NCBI RefSeq assembly: GCF_002776525.5 | Contig: NC_045443.1 | Coordinates: forward strand, 35,472,808-35,536,807 | Direction of reading: 5' to 3' | DNA length: 64,000 nt | Origin: Piliocolobus tephrosceles | Taxonomy: Eukaryota > Chordata > Mammalia > Primates > Cercopithecidae | Shown: positions 24,649 to 35,908 of the stretch, in pieces | How the letters are laid out: each line of letters begins with the position of its first letter | Numbering within the stretch: the stretch's first letter is position 1 | Position numbers and translations under genes: made by a program | The notes under the pieces: model-generated | What the model was told of the DNA's origin: nothing | Seen by the model: only the letters and a program-made list of their open reading frames with translations | The model's database searches: none

Positions 24649-24861
24649 AATTGATGGGGGCTGTCGAGTTGATGGGTGCAGCACACCAACATGGCAGAAG
24701 TATACATATGTAACAAACCTGCACGTTATGCACATGTACCCTAGAACGTAAAGTATAATAATAAAAAAAGAAAAAAAAAGAACTATTAGCAAAAAATTAT
24801 TTATGTAACTTAAAATTAAATGAATTATATTAAAATAAATGGTAATAAATGATTAAAAAGA
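24649..24861 (+). mobile_element. Very short L1 3' end with A-rich tail and a possible 3' transduction
   Basis: The plus strand shows about 110 bp of L1 3' UTR ('cctgcacgttatgcacatgt', ending 'aaagtataataataaa') and an A-rich tail to 24,780. About 80 bp of AT-rich non-satellite, non-L1 sequence (24,781-24,861) follows, containing 'aataaa' twice and ending in 'gattaaaaag', and only then the second target duplication. L1 sequence, tail, extra unique DNA, second polyadenylation signal and A-run is the layout of an L1 3' transduction. A later insertion of AT-rich DNA into the tail is the alternative. Confidence 0.85.
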
Positions 24862-24876
24862 AGAAAACTGCCCACT
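24862..24876. repeat. Target-site duplication, right copy (L1 at 24.6 kb)
   Basis: 'agaaaactgcccact' resumes M7. It defines the end of the insertion as lying after the AT-rich segment and not after the first A-tail. Confidence 0.72.
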
Positions 24877-25990
24877 GAAAAGAGGTTTTTAACTGAGCAA
24901 GAGGAATTAACACGACACAAAGCAGCTTCACAGAATGCTTCCTTCTGGATTTTACCTTAGGATATTTCTTTCTCCATGCTCTAAGGATCGTTCCCAAGTG
25001 TCCTTCCTCAGATTCCACAAAACCAGTGATTTCAAGCTGCTCAATCCAAAGAATGGTTTAACTCTATGAGAGGAATATACACATCGCAAAGCAGTTGCTC
25101 AGAAAATTTCTCTGCACGTTTCATCGGAAGACGTTCTCTCCCTCACCACAATCCTCCGGACATCACTAAATATCCCTTCACAGATTCTTCAAAGACAGAA
25201 TTTCGAAACTGGGCAACATAGAGTAAGCATTAACTCTGTGAAGTGAATGTACATATCAGAGAGCAGATTCTTGGAACGCTTCTTCCTCGATTTTATTTCA
25301 GTATATTTCACTATTCGCCATAGTCCACAATGAGCTCCGAAATATCACTTTTTCGGTTTCACAGGAACATTGTTGAAACACTGCCTTGTGAGAATGAGTT
25401 ATAAGTCCCTGAGTGGAATGCATACATCACAAAGTAGTTTCTCAGAAACCATCTATCCAGTTTTTATCCGAAGATATCTCCTCTTTCACCGTTGGCTTGA
25501 ATGTGCTCCAGAATGTCCCTTCACGGATCCATGCATGATGGAGTTTCCAAACTGCATAATATAAGAAGAGTTTTAACTATGCGAGATGAATAAATGCATC
25601 TAACACAAAGCAGTTGCACAGGAATCTTCTTTCCAGTTTTTGTCTGAGGATATTTCCTTTTTCACAATAGCCGTCCCTATACTCCTGAATGTCTCTTGGT
25701 AGCTTTTTCTGCAAAAGGGATTTTGGAATCGTCTAGAAGAAGAAAAGTATATTTCTGTGACGGGAATGCACATGTCACAAAGCAGCTCCTCAGAAAGCTT
25801 CCCTCCAGTTTCAATCTGAAGACGTTTCCTTTCTCCTCATAAATCTCAAGGCACTCCTGAATATCCATTCGCAGTCTAAACAAAAACAATGTTAGGATAC
25901 TGCTCAATGAAAAGAGAAGCGTAACTGTGTGAGCGGAATTCACGTATATAGAGCAGATTCACAGAAAGATTCCTTCTGGTTTCTCTCTGA

Positions 25991-28209
25991 GGTTATTTCT
26001 TTTTCAGGATATTCTAAAGAGCGTTTCCAAATGTCCTTTCTCAGATTCCACAAAAACACTGATTTCACACTGCTCAATCCAAAGAATGATTTAACTCTAT
26101 GAGATAAATACAAACATCACAAAAGAGTTGCACAGAAAGCTTCTCTAAAATTTCGATGGAAGACATTTCCTTGCTCGACACAGACCTCCGGTTGCCATTT
26201 ACTATCCGTTCACAGAACCCTCAAAGACCGACTTTCAAACTGAGAAATGTTGAGTAAGCTTTAACTCAGTGAAAAGAATGGACAGGTCAGAGAGCAGTTT
26301 CTTCGAGTGCTTCTTTCTGCTTTTTATTGGATGATGTTTCACTTCTTTGCATAATCTTCAATATGCTCCGAATATCACTCTTTTGGTTTTTCAGGAACAG
26401 TGTCCACACTGTGCCTTATGAGAAGAAAGGTATAACTTTCTGTGTGGAATGCACACGTCACCAAGCAGTTTCTCAGAAAGCTTCACTCCAGTTTTTATCT
26501 GACTATATTTCCTATTTGAGCATAGGAACGAATGTGATTCCAAATATCCCTTCGTGGATCCATCCACGAGGAAGTTTCCAAGCTCCAAATAAAAAAGAAA
26601 GCTTCATATATGTGAGATGAATAATCACAGCAAAAAGCAGAATCACAAAATGCTTCTTTCCAGTTTTTATCTGAAGATTTTTCCTTTTTCACCATAGTCC
26701 TGAATGTGCTCCCTAATGTCCTTTCATGGATCGGTCCATGACAGTTTCCAAGCTGCGTAATGTAAAGAAACCTTTATCTATGTGAGATGATTACACATAT
26801 CACACAGTAATTTCCTAGAAAGTTTCTTTCCAGGTTTTTTCTGAGGCTATTTCCCTTTTCATCATCAGCATCAACATGCTCCTGAATATTACTTGGTACC
26901 TGTTTCTCCAAAAGGGTTTCCCCAATGCTGTATGAGAAGAGAGGTATAACAATGTGAGTGGAATGCACACGTAGTAAAGCAGTTCCTCGGAAAGCTTCTC
27001 TCCAGTTTCGGTCTGAACATATTTCCTTTTTCATCATAAGCCTCAAAGTGCTTCCGAATGTCCCATCACACACTAAACATACACAGGGTTATAAAACTAC
27101 TCAACGTAAGGAGAGGCTTAACTAAGCGTGAGGAATTGAGATGATACAGAGTAGTTTCACAGAAAGCTGCCTTCTGGATTTTACCTGAGGATATTTATTT
27201 CTCCATTTTCTAAGGATCGTTCCCAAATGTACTTCCTCAGATTCCACAAAAACAGTGATTTCAGTCTCCTCAATCCAAAGAATGGTTTAAATCTATGAGA
27301 TGAATACACACATGGCAAAGCAGTTGCTCAGAAAGTTACTCTGCAGGTTTCATTGGAAATTGTTTCCTTGCTCAGCACAAGCCTCTAAATATCCCTTCAC
27401 AGATTCTTCAAAGACAGGATTTCTAAACTGAGCAACATACAGTAAGCATTAACTCTGTGAAGTGAATGTACATATCAGAGAGCAGATTCTTGGAACGCTT
27501 CTTCCTCAATTTTATTTCAGTATATTTCACTATTTTCCATAGTCCTAAATGCGCTCCGAAATATCACTTTTTCGGTTACACAGGAACAGGGTTCAAACAC
27601 TGCCTTGTGAGAAAAGAGGCATAACTCCCTGAGCGGAATGCATACATCAGAATTAGTTTCCCAGAAAGCTTCTATCCAGTTTTATCTGAAGATGTCTCCT
27701 CTTTCACCGTAGGCCTGAATGTGCTCCCGAATGTCCCTCCATGGATTCGTGCATGACAGAGTTTCCAAACTGCCTAATATAAGAAAGGTTTGAACTATGC
27801 GAGATGAATAGATATATCTAACATGAAGCCATTTCACAGAAATCTTCTTTCCAGTTTTGTCTGAGGATATTTCCTTTTTCACCATAGCCGTCCCTATAGT
27901 CCCGAATGTCTCTTGGTAGCTTTCTCTCCAAAAGGGATTGCGGACTCCTCTAGGAGAAGAAAGGTATATTTCTGTGAGTGGAATGCACACATCACAAAGC
28001 AGCTCCTCAGAAAGCTTCTCTCCAGTTTCTCTCTGAAGACGTTTCCTTTCGCATCATAACCCTCAAATTGCTCCTGAATATTCCTTCATAGTCTAAACAA
28101 AAACAGTGTTATGATACTGCTTAATGAAAAAAGAAACTTAACTTTGTGTGAGCGGAATTCACGTGGCACAGAGCAGTTTCACAGAAAGCTTCCTGTGGTT
28201 TCTCTCTGA
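25991..28209 (-). repeat. 13-mer unit 12 (M1 to M13)
   Basis: Thirteen monomers precede the hybrid pair at 28,210. From about 27.0 kb the monomers carry subfamily-b variants, such as 'ataaaactactcaacgtaag' in M7 and 'gaatagatatatctaacatg' in M11, although units 10, 11, 14 and 15 around it do not. Confidence 0.87.
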
Positions 28210-28540
28210 GTTTATTTCTCTTTCAGGATATTCTAAAGAGCATCTCCAAATGTCCACAGTTTCTTCAAAGACAGAATTTTGAAACTGGACAACATAGAGT
28301 AAGCATAAATTCTGTGAAGTGAATGCACATATCAGAGAGCAGATTCTTGGAACACTTCCTCTCGATTTTATTTCAGCATATTTCACTATTTGCCATAGTC
28401 CTCAATGCACTGTGAAATATCACTTTTTTGGTTACACAAGGCAGTGTTTAAACACGGCCTTTTGAGAAAAGAGGTATAACTCCCTGACACACGTGACACA
28501 GAGCAGTTTCACAGAAAGCTTCCTTCTGGTTTCTCTCTGA
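28210..28540 (-). repeat. Two extra hybrid monomers (M1/M9 and M10/M13), second copy
   Basis: The structure matches 9,144-9,475. M1 switches to M9 at 'aaatgtccacag' (about 28,257), and M10 switches to M13 at 'ctccctgacacacgtgac' (about 28,485). The segment is 331 bp against 332 bp in the first copy. Two identical illegitimate junctions imply common descent. Confidence 0.87.
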
Positions 28541-30771
28541 GGTTATTTCTTTTTCAGCATACTCTAAAGAGCGTCCCCAAATGTCCTTTCTCAGATTGCA
28601 CAGAAACAGTGATTTTAAACTGCTCAATCCAAAGAATGATTTAACTCTTTGAGCTGAATACAAACATCACAAAAGAGTTGCACAGAAAGCTTCTCACCAG
28701 TTTTCAATGGGAGACATTTCCTTGCTCGACACAGTCCTCCTGTTGCCACTTACTATCCCTTCGCAGAACCATCAGAGGCCAACTTTCAAACTGGGAAATG
28801 TAGTGTAAGCTTTAACACTGTGAAAAGAATGGGTATGTCAGAGAGCAGTTTCTTCGAGTGTCTCTTTCTGTTTTTTATTGGATGACATTTCACTTTTTGC
28901 CATAGTCTTCAATGTGCTCTGAATATCACTCTTTTGGTTTTACAGGAACAGTGTTCAAACTGTGCCTTACTAGAAGAACATGAAAACTCCCTGAGGGGAA
29001 TGTACACATCAACAAGCAGTTTCTCAAAAGGCTTCTCTCCAGTTTTTATCTGACTCTTTTTCCTATTTGACCATAGGCCTGAATGTGATCCAAAATATCC
29101 CTTTGTGGATCCATCCACGAGGGAGTTTCCAAGCTGTGTAATATAAGGAAAGGTTCATCTATGTGAGAAGAATAAACATAGCAAAAAGCAGATTCACAGA
29201 AAGCTTCTTTCCAGTTTTTATCTGAAGATGTTTCCTTTTTCACCATAGTCCTGAGTGTGCTCCTGAAAATCCCATCGTGGATCCGTCCGTGACAGTTTTC
29301 AAGCTGTGCAATGTAAGGAAACCTTTATCTATGTGAGATGATTATGCATATCACAGAGTAGTTTCCTAGAAAGCTTCTTTCCAGGTTTTGTCTGAGGCTA
29401 TTTCCCTTTTCATCATTGGCATCAAATGCTCTCAAATATCACTTGGTACCTATTTCTCCAAAAGGGTTTCCCCAATGCTGTATGAGAAGAGAGGTATAAC
29501 ACTGTTAGTGGAATGCACACGTCACAAAGCAGTTCCTTGGAAAGCTTCTCTCCATTTTCGGTCTGAACATATTTCCTTTTTCACCGTAAACCTCAAAGTG
29601 CTCCCGAATGTCCCATCGCACGCTGAACATACACAGGTTTAGAAAACTGCTCAATGAAAAGAGAGGCTTAACTGAGCGAGAGGAATTAAGACTACTCAGA
29701 GTAGTTTCACAGAAAGCTTCCTACTGGATATTTCCTGAGGATATTTCTTTCTTCATAATCTAAGGATTGTTCCCAAATGTCCTTCCTCAGTTTCCACAAA
29801 AACAGTCATTTCAAGCTGCTCAATCAAAAGAATGGTTCAAAACTATGAAACAAATACACACATCGCAAACCAGTTGCTGACAAAGTTTCTCTGCACGTTT
29901 CATCGGAAGACGTTTCCTCACTCACCACAATCCTCCGGGCATCACTAAAGATCCCTTAACAGATTCTTCAAAGACAGAGTTTCGAAACTGGGCAACATAG
30001 AGTAAATGTTAACTCTGTGAAGTGAATGCACATATCAGAGATCAGATTCTTGGAACGCTTCTTCCTCAATTTTATTTCAGTATATTTCACTATTCGCCAT
30101 AGTCCTCAATGCCCTCCAAAATATCACGTTTTCTGTTTCTCAGGAACAGTGTTCAAACACTGCCTTGTGAGAAAAGAGGTATAACTCCCTGAGTGGAATG
30201 CATACATCACAAAGTAGTTTCTCAGAAAGCTTATATCCAATTTTTATCTGAAGATATCTCCTCTTTCACCGTAGGCCTGAATGTGCTCCCAAATGTCCCT
30301 TTGTGGATCTGTGCATGACCGAGTTTCCAAACTGCGTAATATAAGAAAAGGTTTAACTATACGATGTGAGTAAGTATATCTAACACAAAGCAGTTTCACA
30401 GAAATCTTCTTTCCAGTTTTTATCTGGGATTATTTCCTTTTCAACCATAGCTGTCCCTATACTCCCGAATGTCTCTTGGTAGCTTTTTCTCCAAAAGGGA
30501 TTCCGGAATCCTCTAGAAGAAGAAAGGTATATTTCTGTGAGTGGAATTCACACGTAAGAAAGCAGCTCCACAGAAAGCTTCTCTCCAATTTCTGTCTAAA
30601 AAAGTTTCCTTTTTCACCATAAGCCTCAAAGAACTCCAGAATATCCCTGCACAGACTAAACAAAAACAGTGTTTTGATACTGCTCAATGAAAAGAGAAGC
30701 TTAACAGTGTGAGGGAAATTCATGTGACAGAGAGCAGTTTCACAGAAAGCTTCCTTCTGGTTTCTCACTGA
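28541..30771 (-). repeat. 13-mer unit 13 (complete)
   Basis: M1 to M13 in order over 2,231 bp. The first few monomers still resemble subfamily b ('gaacatgaaaactccc' in M3); from M7 on the unit is subfamily a. Confidence 0.88.
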
Positions 30772-33000
30772 GGTTATTTCTTTTTCAGGATAGTCTAAAG
30801 AGCATTTCCAAATGTCCTTCCTCAGATTACACAGTCACAGTGATTTCAAAATGCTCAATCCAAAGAATGATTTAACTCTATGTGATGAATACGAACATTT
30901 ACAAAGAGTTGCACAGAAAGCTTCTCTCCCATTTTTGATGGGAGACTTTTCCATGCTCGACACAGGCCTCCGGTTGCCACTTACGATGCCTTCACAGAAC
31001 CCTCAAAGATCGACTTTCAAACTGAGAAATGTAGAGTAAGCTTTAACCCAGTGAAAAGAATGGACATGTCAGAGAGCAGTTTCATTGAGTGCTTCTTTCT
31101 GTTTTTTTATTGGACGCCATTTCACTTTTTGCCATAGTCTTCAATGTGCTCCGAATATCACTCTTTTGATTTTACAGGAACAGTGTTCAAATTGTGCCTT
31201 ATGAGAAGAAAGTTATAACTCCTTGAGCGGAATGCACACAACACCAAGCAGTTTCTCAGAAATATTCTCTCCAGTTTTCATCTGACTATATTTGCTATTT
31301 CACCGTAGGCCCGAATGTGATTCCAAATATCCCTTTGCAGATCCAACCAAGTGGGAGTTTCCAAGCTGCATAATGTAAAGAAAGCTTCAACTATGTGAGA
31401 TGAATAAATATAGCACAAAGTGGATTCAAAGAAAGCTTCTTTCCATTTTTATCTGAAGATACTTCCTTTTTCTCCATAGAACTGAATATGCTCCCGAATG
31501 TCCCTTCGTGGTACAGTCCATGACCGTTTCCAAGCTCTCTAATGTAAAGAAAGCTTTATCTATGTGAGATGATTTCACATATCACAGAAAATTTTCCCAG
31601 AAAGCTTCTTTCTGGTCTTTGTCTGAGGCTGTTTCCCTTTTCACCATCGGCATCAACATGCTCCTGAATATCACTTGGTACCTTTTTCTCCAAAAGGGTT
31701 TCCTCGATGCTGTATGAGAAGAGAGGTGTAAAACTGTGAGTGGAATGCACACGTCACATAGAATTTCCTAGGAAAGCTTCTCTCCAGTTTTCATCTGAAC
31801 ATATTTCCTTTTTCACCGTAAGCCTCAAAGTGCTCCTGAATATCCCATCACACTCTAAACAATCACAGGGTTAGAAAACTGCACAATGAAAAGAGAGGCT
31901 TAACTGAATGAGAGTAATTAAGACGACACAGAGCAGTTTCACAGAAAGCTTCCTTCTGGACATTTCCTGAGGATATTTATTTCTTTATAATCTAAGGATC
32001 GTTCCCAAATGTTCTTCCTCAGATTCCACAAAAACAGTGATTTCAAGCTGCTCAGCCCAAAGAATGGTTTAAATCTATGAGACGAATACACATATCCCAA
32101 AGCAATTGCTCAGAAAGTTTCTCTGCAGGTTTCATTGGAAGACGTTTCCTTGCTCACCACAAGCATCCAGGCGTCACTAAATACTCCTTCACAGTTCCTT
32201 AAAGACAGAGTTTTCAAACTGGGCAACATAGAGTAAACATTAACTCTGTGAAGTGAATGCACATATAAGAGAGCAGATTCTTGGAACGCTTCTTCCTCGA
32301 TTTTATATCAGTACATTTCAATTTTCACCATAGTCCTCAATGTGCTCAGAAATATCACTTTTCCCATTTCACAGGAACACTGTTCAAACACTGCCTTGTG
32401 AGAAAGGACGTATAACTCCCTGAGTGGAATGCATACATCACAAAGTCGTTTCTCAGAAAGCTTCTATCCAGTTTTTATCTCAAGATATCTCCTCTTCCAC
32501 TGTAGGCCTCAATGTGCTCCCAAATGTCCCTTCTCGGATCCGTGCATGACAGAGTCTCCAAACTGAGTAATATAAGAAAAGTTTTAACTATGCACGATGA
32601 ATAAATATATTTAACACTCAGCAGTTTGACAATAATCTTCTTTCCAGTTATTCTCTGAGGATATTTTCTTTTTCACCATAATCATTCCTATACTCCCGAA
32701 TGTGTCTTGGTAGCTTTTTTCCAAAAGGCATTTCGGAATCCTCTGTGAGAGGAAAGGTATATTTCTGTCAGTGGAATGCACACGTCACAAAGCAGATCCT
32801 CAGAAAGTTTCTCACCAGTTTCTATCTGAAGACGTTTTCTTTCTCACCGTAAGCCTCAAAGAGCTCCAGAATATCCCTTCGCACACTAAAAAAAACAATG
32901 TTATGATACTGCTCAATGAAAAGAGAAGCTTAACTGTGTGAATGGAATTCATGTGACACAGAGCAGTTTCACAGAAAGCTTCCTTCTGGTTTCTCTCTGA
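30772..33000 (-). repeat. 13-mer unit 14 (complete)
   Basis: M1 to M13 in order over 2,229 bp, without insertions or deletions of note. Confidence 0.9.
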
Positions 33001-33170
33001 GGTTATTTCTTTTTCAGGATATTGTAAAGAGCGTTTCCAAATGTCCTTTCTCCGATTCCACAGTAACAGTGATTTCAAACTGCTCAATCCAAAGAATGAT
33101 TTAACTCTATGAGATGAATACAAACATCACAAAAGTGTTGTGCAGAAAGCTTCTCTCCAAATTTCGAGGG
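33001..33170 (-). repeat. Monomer M1 (unit 15)
   Basis: Diagnostic: 'tctttttcaggatatt', 'tttccaaatgtcctttctc', 'caaactgctcaatccaaag'. Its paralogue within the unit is M8. Confidence 0.85.
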
Positions 33171-33342
33171 AAGACACTTCCCGGCTTGAAACAGGCCTCC
33201 GGTTGCCACTTACTATCCGTTTGCAGAACACTCAAAGATCGACTTTCAAACTGGGAAATGCAGAGTAAGCTTTAACGCAGTGAAAAGAATGGACATGTCA
33301 GAGAGCAGTTTCTTCGAGTTCTTCTTTCAGTTTTTTATTGGA
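33171..33342 (-). repeat. Monomer M2 (unit 15)
   Basis: Diagnostic: 'ggttgccacttactatcc', 'gactttcaaactgggaaatg', 'gacatgtcagagagcag'. Its paralogue is M9. Confidence 0.85.
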
Positions 33343-33513
33343 CGCAATTTCACTTTTTCCAATAGTCTTCAATGTGCTCCGAATATCACTCTTTTGGTTT
33401 TACAGGAACAGTTTTCAAACTGTGCCTTATGAGAAGAAAGTTACAACTCCCTGAGTGAAATGCGCACATCACCTAACAGTTTCTCAGAAAGCTTCTCTCC
33501 AGTTTTTATCTGA
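33343..33513 (-). repeat. Monomer M3 (unit 15)
   Basis: Diagnostic: 'agtcttcaatgtgctccg', 'ttttggttttacaggaac', with 'cacatcaccaagcag' in most copies. Its paralogue is M10. Confidence 0.85.
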
Positions 33514-33684
33514 CTATATTTCCTATTTCACCATAGGCCCGAATGTGATCCCAAATATCCCTTCGCGGATCCATCCATGAGGGAGTTTCCAAGCTGTGTA
33601 ATGTAAGGCAGCTTCATTTATGTGAGATGAATAAACATAGCAAAAAGGAGATTCACAGAAAGCTTCTTTCCAGTTTTTTTCTGA
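33514..33684 (-). repeat. Monomer M4 (unit 15)
   Basis: Diagnostic: 'ataggcccgaatgtgatc', 'ggatccatccatgaggg', 'aacatagcaaaaag'. Its paralogue is M11, and it is also close to M5. Confidence 0.85.
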
Positions 33685-33854
33685 AGATATTTCCTTGTTC
33701 ACTATAGTCCTGAATGAGCTCCCAAAGTTCCCTTCGTGGATACATTCATGACATTTTCCAAGCTGCGTAATGTACAGAAAGCTTTATCGATGTGAGATGA
33801 TTACACATATCACAGAGTAGTTTCCCAGAATGCTTCTAACCAGTATTTGTCTGA
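33685..33854 (-). repeat. Monomer M5 (unit 15), the unpaired monomer
   Basis: Diagnostic: 'atagtcctgaatgagctc', 'gatgattacacatatcacag'. It resembles M4 and M11 ('tttccaagctgcgtaatgt') but has no separate partner in the second half, which makes the unit 7 + 6. Confidence 0.85.
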
Positions 33855-34026
33855 GGCTATTTCCCTTTTCATCATCGGCATCAACATGCTCCCGAATATC
33901 ACTTGGTACCGGTTTCTCCAAAAGGGTTTCCCTAACGCTGTATGAGAAGAGAGGTATAACACTGTGAGTGGAATGCAGACGTCACAAAGCAGTTCCTCGG
34001 AAAGCTTCTCTCCAGTTTCAGTCTGA
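33855..34026 (-). repeat. Monomer M6 (unit 15)
   Basis: Diagnostic: 'gctatttcccttttcatc', 'ggcatcaacatgctcccg', 'ctccaaaagggtttcc'. Its paralogue is M12. Confidence 0.85.
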
Positions 34027-34198
34027 ACATATTTCCTTTTTCATCATAAGCCTCAAAGTGCTCCCGAATACCCCATCACACGCTAAACATACAAAGGGTT
34101 GGAAAACTGCTCAATGAAAAGAGAGGCTTAACTGAGTGAGAGGAATTAAGATGACACAGAGTAGTTTCACAGAAAGCTTCCTTCTGGATTTTACCTGA
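34027..34198 (-). repeat. Monomer M7 (unit 15)
   Basis: Diagnostic: 'aagcctcaaagtgctccc', 'cacacgctaaacata', 'gaggaattaagatgacacag'. Its paralogue is M13. Confidence 0.85.
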
Positions 34199-34367
34199 GT
34201 ATATTTCAATCTCCATATTCTAAGAATCATTCCCAAATGTCCTTCCTCAGATGCCACAAAAAGAGTGATTTCAATCTGCTCAATCCAAAAAATGGTTTAA
34301 CACTAAGAGAGGAATACACACATCACAAAGCAGTTACACAGAAAGTTTCTCTGCAGGTTTCATTGGA
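34199..34367 (-). repeat. Monomer M8 (unit 15)
   Basis: Diagnostic: 'tctccatattctaagaatc', 'aatgtccttcctcagat'. Its paralogue is M1. Confidence 0.85.
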
Positions 34368-34540
34368 AGATGATTCCTTGCTCACCACAAGCCTCCGGAC
34401 GTCACTAAATATGCCTTCACAGATTCTTCAAAGACAGAGTTTTGAAACTGGGCAACATAGACTAAGCATTAACTCTGTGAAGTGAATGCACATATCAGAG
34501 AGCAGATTCTTGGAACACTTCTTCCTCGATTTTATTTCAG
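34368..34540 (-). repeat. Monomer M9 (unit 15)
   Basis: Diagnostic: 'accacaagcctccgg', 'aaactgggcaacatag', 'agcagattcttggaac'. Its paralogue is M2. Confidence 0.85.
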
Positions 34541-34711
34541 TATATTTCACTATTTGCCATAGTCCTGAATGTGCTCCAAAATATCACTTTTTCCGTTTCA
34601 CAGGAATAGTCTTCAAACACTGCCTTGTGAGAAAAGAGATAAAACTCCCTGAGTGGAATGCATACATCACAATGTAGTTTCTCAGAAATCTTCCATTCAG
34701 TTTTTATCTGA
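34541..34711 (-). repeat. Monomer M10 (unit 15)
   Basis: Diagnostic: 'tatatttcactatttgcc', 'caaacactgccttgtgag'. Its paralogue is M3. Confidence 0.85.
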
Positions 34712-34887
34712 AGATATCTCCTCTTTCACCATAGGCCTGAATGTGCTCTTGAATGTTCTTTCGTGGATCCTTGCATGAAAAAGTTTCCAAAACACGTAAT
34801 ATAAGAAAAGTTTTAAATATTCGAGATGAATAAATACATATAACACAAAGCAGTTTCTCAGAAATTTTCTTTCTAGTTTTTGTCTGA
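34712..34887 (-). repeat. Monomer M11 (unit 15)
   Basis: Diagnostic: 'agatatctcctctttcac', 'cgtaatataagaaaagtttt'. Its paralogue is M4. It is slightly long at 176 bp. Confidence 0.85.
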
Positions 34888-35059
34888 GTATATTTCCTTT
34901 TTCTCCATAGCCGTCCCTATACCCCCGAAAGTCTCTTGGTAGCATTTTCTCCAAAAGGGATTCCGAAATCCTCTAAGAGAAGAACGGTATATTTCTGTGA
35001 GTGGAATGCACACATCACAAAGCAGTTCCTCAGAAAGCTTCTCTCCAGTTTCAATCTGA
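34888..35059 (-). repeat. Monomer M12 (unit 15)
   Basis: Diagnostic: 'atagccgtccctatac', 'gtctcttggtagc', 'gggattccgaaatcctc'. Its paralogue is M6. Confidence 0.85.
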
Positions 35060-35231
35060 AGACGTTTCCTTTCTCACCGTATGCCTCAAAGTCCTCCAGA
35101 ATATCCCTTCAAAGACCAAACAAAAACAGTGTAATGATTCTGCTCAATGAAAAGAGAAGCTTAACTGTGTGAGCGGAATTCACGTGACACAGAGCAGTTT
35201 CACAGAAAGCTTCCTTCTGCTTTCTCTCTGA
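35060..35231 (-). repeat. Monomer M13 (unit 15)
   Basis: Diagnostic: 'agaccaaacaaaaacagtg', 'gcggaattcacgtgacacag'. Its paralogue is M7. Confidence 0.85.
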
Positions 35232-35492
35232 GCTTATTTCTTTTTCAGGATATTCTAGAGAGTGTTTCCAAATGTCCTTTCTCAGATTCCACAGAAACAG
35301 TGATTTCAAACTGCTCAACCTAAAGAATGATTTAACTCTATGAGATCAAAACACACATCACAAAAGAGTTGTGCAGAAAGCTTCTCTCCAATTTTCGATG
35401 GAAGACATTTCCTTGTTTGACACAGGCCTCCGATTGCCACTTACTATCCCTTCATGGAACCCTCAGAGACTGACATTCAAACGGGGAAATGT

Positions 35493-35504
35493 AGAGTAAG
35501 TTTT
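35493..35504. repeat. Target-site duplication, left copy (L1 at 35.5 kb)
   Basis: 'agagtaagtttt' is repeated exactly at 35,897-35,908, and M2 continues after the second copy. Confidence 0.85.
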
Positions 35505-35896
35505 CTTTTCTTTTCTTTTTTTTTTTTTTAATTATACTTTAAGTTCTAGGGTACATGTGCATAACGTGCAGGTTTGTTACATATGTATACATGTGCCATG
35601 TTGGTGTGCTGCACCCATCAACTCGTCAGCACCCATCAATTCATCATTTATATCAGGTATAACTCCCCAATGCAATCCCTCCCCCCTTCCCCCTCCCCAT
35701 GATAGGCCCCAGTGTGTGATGTTCCCCTTCCCGAGTCCAAGTGAGCTCATTGTTCAGTTCCCACCTATGAGTGAGAACATGCGGTGTTTGGTTTTCTCTT
35801 CTTGTGATAGTTTGCTAAGAATGATAGTTTCCAGCTGCATCCATGTCCCTACAAAGGACGCAAACTCATCCTTTTTTATGGCTGCATAGTATTCCA
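35505..35896 (-). mobile_element. 5'-truncated L1 (3' 0.4 kb)
   Basis: On the minus strand this is the last 47 or so codons of ORF2 (native stop at 35,754-35,756), the 3' UTR and an A-rich tail with G interruptions ('cttttcttttc' on the plus strand). It shares the 3'-UTR internal duplication with the other L1s, and the sequence is close to that at 17,431-18,240. A 12-bp exact target-site duplication marks it as a separate insertion, not a copy carried with the satellite unit. Confidence 0.95.
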
Positions 35897-35908
35897 AGAG
35901 TAAGTTTT
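35897..35908. repeat. Target-site duplication, right copy (L1 at 35.5 kb)
   Basis: 'agagtaagtttt' resumes M2 directly after the truncated L1 5' junction ('gcatagtattcca'). Confidence 0.85.

Larger units (their letters stand above)
23611..25990 (-). repeat. 13-mer unit 11 (L1-interrupted M7, short M6-M7 deletion)
   Basis: The unit is 2,380 bp including a 213-bp L1 insertion in M7 and its target duplication. Without them it is about 80 bp short. The loss is at about 24,585, where M6 ('gagtaaaatgcac') runs straight into 'tgaatgtgctcccgaat' of M7. Confidence 0.85.
33001..35231 (-). repeat. 13-mer unit 15 (complete; reference unit for the monomer list)
   Basis: The unit is 2,231 bp, exactly the sum of thirteen monomers of 169-176 bp when each is cut after 'ctga' at the monomer joint. 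Its thirteen monomers are listed separately as the key to the array. Confidence 0.92.

Noticed and set aside
24781..24861. AT-rich segment considered as an origin or matrix-attachment site
   Set aside because: It lies between an L1 tail and the L1 target-site duplication, so it is better explained as part of the insertion.
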